This document shows positions 58,700-64,000 of a stretch of DNA of 64,000 bases, in pieces. This DNA comes from Pomphorhynchus laevis (Eukaryota > Acanthocephala > Palaeacanthocephala > Echinorhynchida > Pomphorhynchidae), in NCBI GenBank assembly GCA_012934845.2, contig WNNJ02000860.1, positions 150,598 to 214,597 of the forward strand, written 5' to 3'. The notes beneath the pieces are model-generated. The model was not told where the DNA came from and searched no databases. It saw only the letters and a program-made list of their open reading frames with translations. Position numbers and translations under genes: made by a program. Every line of letters begins with the position of its first letter. Positions within the stretch are counted from its first letter, which is position 1.

Positions 58700-59384
58700 T
58701 ATATTGTTTATATATTTTTTTATTAGAAGTGACAATATATCTTTTTATTTATGACTCAGTTAGCTGATTTAATTAATGAAAGAAAAATACACAAAGGAAT
58801 GCATTATTTTTAATATTAGTAATGATTGTATTATCATTTTGTAATGTTGACAAATCAGATCAAATAACCGAGTCTACGTATTTTATATGATATGTAAATA
58901 CAAATAAGGATAAATAATAAATAATTATATGAGATTTTATAGAATTTATATTTACATCAAGATAAAGTGCAATACTTTATTTATTTTTGTTTTTGTTTAA
59001 CCTACAGTTGATATTTGAGGCTGTTAGAGTAAATATATTAATCAATAAATGTGAATTAATATAATTATATATAATTAAAATTTTATAATTATATAATTGT
59101 GTAGTAAGCAAGCTATAAATATACACTAACAGTATAATTACGCGCAAACTTAACCCTGAATGTATTTTTAACATCTTAAACAGATTTATCAGTATAAAAT
59201 TTATGTACCAAATAAAATTTGGTATATCATGAAAGAACTAAGAATACCGAAATTTTAAATATTTGAATTCATTACGAAATTAAAACAAAATACAATTACT
59301 TGTATCCTAAAATAATCGATTTTGTTAAAAAGTATACTGTTCAACAGTAGAAAACTAAAAGTAGCGAAATTTGAAATATTTAAA
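58700..59384. other. AT-rich stretch with Naiad tail words
   Basis: No gene. Contains the two tail fragments noted near 58743 and 58870 and otherwise low-complexity A/T sequence. An open frame on the minus strand (58977-59174) has no recognisable content. Confidence 0.4.
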
Positions 59385-59715
59385 TTTAATCAGAGGAAAT
59401 ACGTCCTTAGCATGAATTTGGCCCCGCTGCTATGTTTGGTCAAGGAATGATGGCCGAAATGTGATAACATAGCAGTTCCTCCTGATGACCTCTAATACTT
59501 ATTCTGATACAACGTCTATTATTTATTAGTCAATTCATAAAAATGACTTTTATTTAAAATTTTAACTTTATATAAGTTATATAAAATCTGATATAAAATT
59601 ATTAAATTATTTATAATTATTTATAATTACTTATAGTTTAATTATTTGAATTTTATTTAACATTATTTTTAATTTATAATTGAAAATACGTAGACTCAGT
59701 TAGCTGATCTGATTA
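59385..59715 (+). repeat. Naiad-type 3' end, solo, with intact core pairings
   Basis: Contains AATCAGAGGAAATACGTCC, TTTGGCCCCGCTGCTATG, ATGGCCGAAATGTGATAAC, CATAGCAGTTCCTCCTGATG, then the AT-rich tail to TACGTAGACTCAGTTAGCTG at 59688-59707. GGCC/GGCC, CTGCTATG/CATAGCAG and GAGGAA/TTCCTC are all kept although other bases have changed. No coding part is present. Confidence 0.8.
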
Positions 59716-60019
59716 ATCATTATTTAGCCAACTTTCCGTTGAAATTTTCGAAATTCTCATTTTCACTAAAGAGAAATCTTTGCAAATTTTTAAGATTTTT
59801 TATTTATAAATGTAATTTCAACTCAATTAAATTATCATCAATATAATATAAAATTTAATTATACTCAATATAATATAATGTAATATAATCGATATGACCT
59901 GATCCATATCATATATAATATGATATAATTAAAAAACTCATTTTATTTGTGAATTAATAATTAACTCAATATTTTTTATAATTTTTTTATATTTGTTTAA
60001 TAATAATTACATTTACAAG

Positions 60020-61450
60020 GATAACCGTTAATGGATCCCATAAAAACATGACGATCTGAAAGCTCTGAGATATGCGATCTGTTTTAAACTTTCGACGCAG
60101 AAGGCCCAGTGCCCCCATTCGCAGCAAAAATCATCGGCACAAAGTGCGATTGGACCAGTTTTGGACTTGCTGATTGAGGTTTGCACGTGTTTGTGTAGCA
60201 AGCATGACATCGTCTGCATATAAGAGTGTCCATGAGACATCGTTGTTCAGTTTAGAAGTAATTGTATCCATACATAAGATGAATAGCAGGGGTGACAAGG
60301 TACTGCCCTGATGTTCGCTAACCGTGATCGGATATGGTTTGGAATCACCGGTATCACAGCGTACTATGCTGGTCGTGTCCGAGTACATGAGTTTAATACA
60401 GGCAACGTACTCCTCTAGAACACCATGTTGTTGCCGGGAGTATCATATAAGAGAATGTGGCACCCGATCAATAGCCTTCTCCAAATCAAGGAAGGCCGTA
60501 TGTAAACTCTGTTGCTTTTCTCAGTGTTTTTTCCATCAATATCATTGCTGCTTGTATGACATCTGCGGTTGATACATTTTTGACAAAACCACACGGGTTA
60601 ACGGCAATGTTAGTCAGAGCCCTTATTATCTTGACCATAACGTGCTCAAATATTTTCATTGTGTGGGATAATAGCCGGACATGGGGATAATAGCTACAGC
60701 TAGCAATGTCACCTTTATGTTTACAGATGGTGATTCTAAACGATCTTTGCCATGATTTAGGTACTTCGTACTGTGAAACTATTTTGTTGAAAATATGTCT
60801 GAGAAAAGCTATGCCTGCAAGTCCCGTGAGTTTCCAAACCTCGGCAGGAATTCTATATGCTCTGGTTGCTTTTCCGCTTGTCATCTTCATTGTTGACTCA
60901 GCTACTTCTACGGTTGTGATCTCCGGGACTGGTCCAGAGGTGCATGTCTCCATGTGTAGATATGGATAAGAGAATTCTATGTTACTTATTTCGTTGTTGT
61001 GTTCCCGCCATCTGTCCTGAATTTCTCTATCATCTAGCAGTATAGTTCCATCTTTACTCTTGATTTGGGCAAAGTGAATGATGTCTTTGGCGGCATTTGA
61101 TCGACACCTTGCAAGGCGGTATATATCACATTTACATTCGGGGGACTCTTGATTATTGTACAGGTCTGTGATGCAACTGTTTTTGCTTTCCGCCACTTTC
61201 GTTTCGGCAATCCTCTTTTGTAGACGGTAACGTTCTTTATCTTCTGCGAGCTGAGGTAGTTTCCACTATTTATATGCTTACTTTTGATCTCGTACACCTT
61301 GTTGGATCTCTTCACTCCCGAAGCACAGTGTAGCACATCAACTTACCAAATTATGCAAAAGGCTATTATGGATTCTGCGAGAAAACAAGCACTGACATCA
61401 ATAAAATTTGCTGCCGAATAAATTAGAATGATCTGGTAAGCACGTGGTTA
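60020..61450 (-). mobile_element. RTE-type LINE, decayed
   Basis: Minus-strand pieces of a non-LTR retrotransposon resembling the RTE clade. Upstream: VYEIKSKHINSGNYLSSQ and DIYRLARCRSNAAKDIIHFA. Reverse transcriptase: VPKSWQRSFRITICKHKGDI, then VRLLSHTMKIFEHVMVKII, NPCGFVKNVSTADVIQAA, EHQGSTLSPLLFILCMDTI and WTLLYADDVMLATQTRA. Several frameshifts and at least one small gap split it. The first part (endonuclease) is not recognisable, so it is probably 5'-truncated. Bases 61360-61450 match the fragment at 58195-58300. Confidence 0.8.
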
Positions 61451-61737
61451 GCTTAAAACGGCTATGTCCATCTACCACGTAAGTAGATTTTCGGAGATGC
61501 TATTTAAATATATCACAAGGCAGCCAAAACGGTTGATGATAGTTCATCCTGCTGATGAGCGCCTCCGGCTACCATAAGCTCGTCTAGGAGTTATAAAGAA
61601 GAATGCTCTGCGATGAATCATACTCCGGTTTTTGACAACATCTACGACCCAATTCGATAAATCTACAATTATATTGTTAAGAAATCAACAATTTCTTGAC
61701 AAGAAAAACAAACCAACAATATACAATATTTTTCTTG

Positions 61738-62110
61738 TCAACCACTGGTCGGGGTGTATGGTCGTGGAGGCAGTGCACGAATCAAAGTACTCCAGACATC
61801 TCGATCCTGGGCGACAGACCAGAGTTCTCTTTCAGATAGCCCAAGACAGTCTTCGGCCAGTTTCGAGATTTGATCTCTACACCTGTACCGAGGTCTACCT
61901 CGAGGTCTATTTCCAGAGAGTCCGGCCTGGAAAAGCATCCGAGGAAGACGATCCCTACACATCCTCAGAAGGTGTCCTAGCCACCTCAGTTGACTTTCTT
62001 CGATGTAGAGAAGAGGCGATTTTACTCCGATTCCATCCCGGATGATCGAATTCCTAACCTTATATCTAAGGCTTAGATCGGCCACACTGCAAAGCAATCT
62101 CATTTCGGTC
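61738..62110 (-). mobile_element. LINE C-terminal fragment (RTE/L1-like tail)
   Basis: Minus-strand frame of 121 codons: LRYKVRNSIIRDGIGVKSPL, ESQLRWLGHLLRMCRDRLPR, NRPRGRPRYRCRDQISKLAE and SVAQDRDVWSTLIRALPPRP. The RWLGHL.R and RGRPR.R..D.I words are the usual C-terminus of RTE-type and some other LINE ORF2 proteins. It is G+C-richer than its neighbourhood. It precedes (in minus direction) the RTE-type LINE, so the two are probably separate insertions. Confidence 0.75.
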
Positions 62111-62285
62111 GCCTGTAAGCAGGCCTCAGTAACTGAAATTATGGTAATAATTTACCATAATGGATTATGATTCTCTATAATCATATAGATTATGATGGTA
62201 ATCAAATTATGACGTCAGGACCAGCTAGTGTATACTCCCAGTGTGATATTCGTATCACACTAATGAGTCATTGATAGTTTTCGCA

Positions 62286-62360
62286 GCCGTCTACCGGTCC
62301 TCTCTGCATCCAGCAGTGGAGGTATTCGGTACTGTTGAGTCTAAACAATGACGAAACGGC
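62286..62360 (+). ncRNA. diverged hammerhead ribozyme, solo
   Basis: A relative of the 44408 ribozyme. Stem III GCCGT (62286-62290) pairs with ACGGC (62356-62360); GTC cut site at 62291; stem I TACCG pairs with CGGTA; GAAA at 62353-62356. The core reads CTGTTGA (62332-62338) instead of CTGATGA and stem II is poorly paired (GTCTAAACAATGAC), so it is likely inactive. The array version of stem I is TGCCAG/CTGGCA, so both strands changed together. Confidence 0.7.
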
Positions 62361-62529
62361 ACAGCGTAAAGCTGTGTCTTTTCTATTTACTTCGTATATT
62401 ACCATGCATAAAGAAGCACAACAATATTGGATAGCTCAACTAATTTGCAATTTACAATTAAATAAATGCAGGATGCTCATTAACCATAACGCAGTTTTTA
62501 AGATACATTCTTCCGGAATTCTCTGAGTG

Positions 62530-64000
62530 CAGCAACACGAGTAAATAATTGTGAATTGTAGAAGGTTGCAAATATCAACAGCTTTTCAAAATATCGATTA
62601 CAAATAGAGAAAACTCTAAGGTGATCATGATATCATTTAATCGGTGCTCATCATTTCTTGATGGATTCTTTCATTATATTTAGCTAGACATAATTGAAGA
62701 CTACCCAACACTAGTTTGAATAATCAGAAAAAATTAGTTTGTGAGATAGTATTCCACTGTTCATAAGGATCTTTAGATCTTTGAGAAGAAATATTGGTCG
62801 TTAATAACAATTCGACAGACAATAAACACAATCTACATAACGAAACCAATGCGATGCATAATCACAATGCCTGGTAAATTTTTTAAATATTTAGTGAGAT
62901 GCAAGTACTGATTGGATTAAAAGGAAATAATTTTACGATTTTAGAGCATATCAATGAATAAAATCATTTTTAATTATCTTGGAACTTAATTAGGTTTTTG
63001 AAGATACGATTGTAATGATTATGACGGTTGGCTGAAAATTGTGATTTCAATGTATCTTTATGTTCTTACCACGTTGTCCGTAGAGTGATAATTGTTCGAT
63101 TTTGCAGCCTTTCGACTTTGAGGCTACTGTTGCTAAAATTTGCATGTTAAAGAGAAATGTGATACCACGTTGCCGTGATATCGTCAACTTTGAACTGATG
63201 CAGTTTTAAACCTTGAGTCTTTTAAAGAGAAATGCTAGAGTTCGTTATTAAGATATTAATAACATAAAATATAATGATATATAAATTATATTATATTTTA
63301 AATATTAAATATAATATATATAATTAACATCTAAGAATTTATTTTTTAAGCGTGGTATTTAAAATATATAATCTGTGATTATATATAATCAACTATTGGT
63401 GTTAAATAAAAAATACAGTCCTTTTCATTTTTAAGTCACCATATTTCATTTTTATAGACACATCATTATTCAAGGATTCTGTCATGAATGATTTGCATTC
63501 ATGACAGAATAATGTATTCGTTCTCGATAACGCCAGTAAACATTAAGTCAAATCGAGTCGTTTATTTAGTTTAATCAACTGGTATTCAGATTTGATTGGA
63601 AGTTGTAAAATTTTCAGTTTTACCTAGAAGATATTTTTTTATTGTTTGTGCTCAATATAGAGCCCTGCGTGTAAAGAGCTAAAGTATTTGCTCTAATTAC
63701 AAATCTTTAGAAAATCAAAATTATAATGTTTAACTTAGTTTTATAAAAATGTGGTTTTTCTTAATGTGTCATAAATAATATTTATATTATGAGAATTGTG
63801 TTAATATAAAAATTATTGAATACCTCAGCCAGATTTATTAAAATTATAATATTATATAATATTATAATTATATAAATGATCAAATTGTATAAATATATAA
63901 TTAAAAATTTTATAATATTTAAATATAATATTATAATATTAAATTATATAATAACATATTTTAAATTTCATCATATTATATTATAATATTAATATATATA
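62530..64000. other. gene-free right end of the window
   Basis: No coding exon, RNA or transposon recognised. A hairpin with exact 15-bp arms and a 5-base loop (ATTCTGTCATGAATG and its complement) lies at 63476-63510. The last 200 bases are A/T low-complexity sequence. Confidence 0.5.

Noticed and set aside
62335-62526. 63-codon plus-strand ORF after the solo hammerhead
   Set aside because: It starts inside the ribozyme core and shows no family likeness.

Overview
The window is AT-rich eukaryotic DNA with GT-AG introns, host genes of animal type (an aminergic GPCR, cytosolic aspartyl-tRNA synthetase, DDX56, QTRT2, LTV1) and a dense load of invertebrate retroelements. It is from an invertebrate animal; the phylum cannot be fixed from the sequence alone. 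No rRNA, tRNA or CRISPR array was seen.

Layout. 1-1070: rearranged LINE pieces. About 4226-11499 (+): exons of the ribosome-biogenesis factor LTV1, with a Penelope-like (Naiad-type) fragment in an intron. 13607-24910 (+): aspartyl-tRNA synthetase, 14 exons, 488 codons, with LINE debris, a head-to-head SINE-like pair and a tandem duplication in its introns. 25736-26252: exon-like pieces of an unrecognised gene. 26740-29925 (-): CR1-type LINE whose 5' end runs into a 16-bp minisatellite; this 5' end and the minisatellite are duplicated up to 33210. 33574-35103 (+): intronless DDX56. 35666-35893: hairpin MITE. 35993-36370: 69-bp tandem repeat. 36676-37728 (+): QTRT2. 39655-40890 (-): Naiad fragment. 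41575-42125: second head-to-head SINE-like pair. 42743-44838: units carrying hammerhead ribozymes. 46419-47389 (+): GPCR exon. 47760-62370: a transposon graveyard (C-terminal-endonuclease Penelope-like pieces, mariner, the longest Naiad copy, a two-ORF LINE with zinc knuckles, RTE-type LINE, several Naiad 3' ends, a diverged hammerhead). 62530-64000: no gene seen.

The most interesting signal is the tandem array of about 310-bp units at 43868-44838. Each complete unit holds a type III hammerhead ribozyme with all conserved core bases, so a transcript should cut itself into about 310-nt monomers, as plant and animal retrozymes do. Diverged and inverted relatives lie at 42743-43001 and 62286-62360; the latter keeps stem I through paired base changes. 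The second system of note is the Naiad-type element. It has a GIY-YIG nuclease upstream of the reverse transcriptase, a CxC linker, and a conserved, strongly structured 3' module found several times in the window.

The host genes do not form one pathway, though LTV1 and DDX56 both serve ribosome assembly, and the tRNA synthetase and QTRT2 both act on tRNA (QTRT2 in the queuine exchange that also modifies tRNA-Asp).
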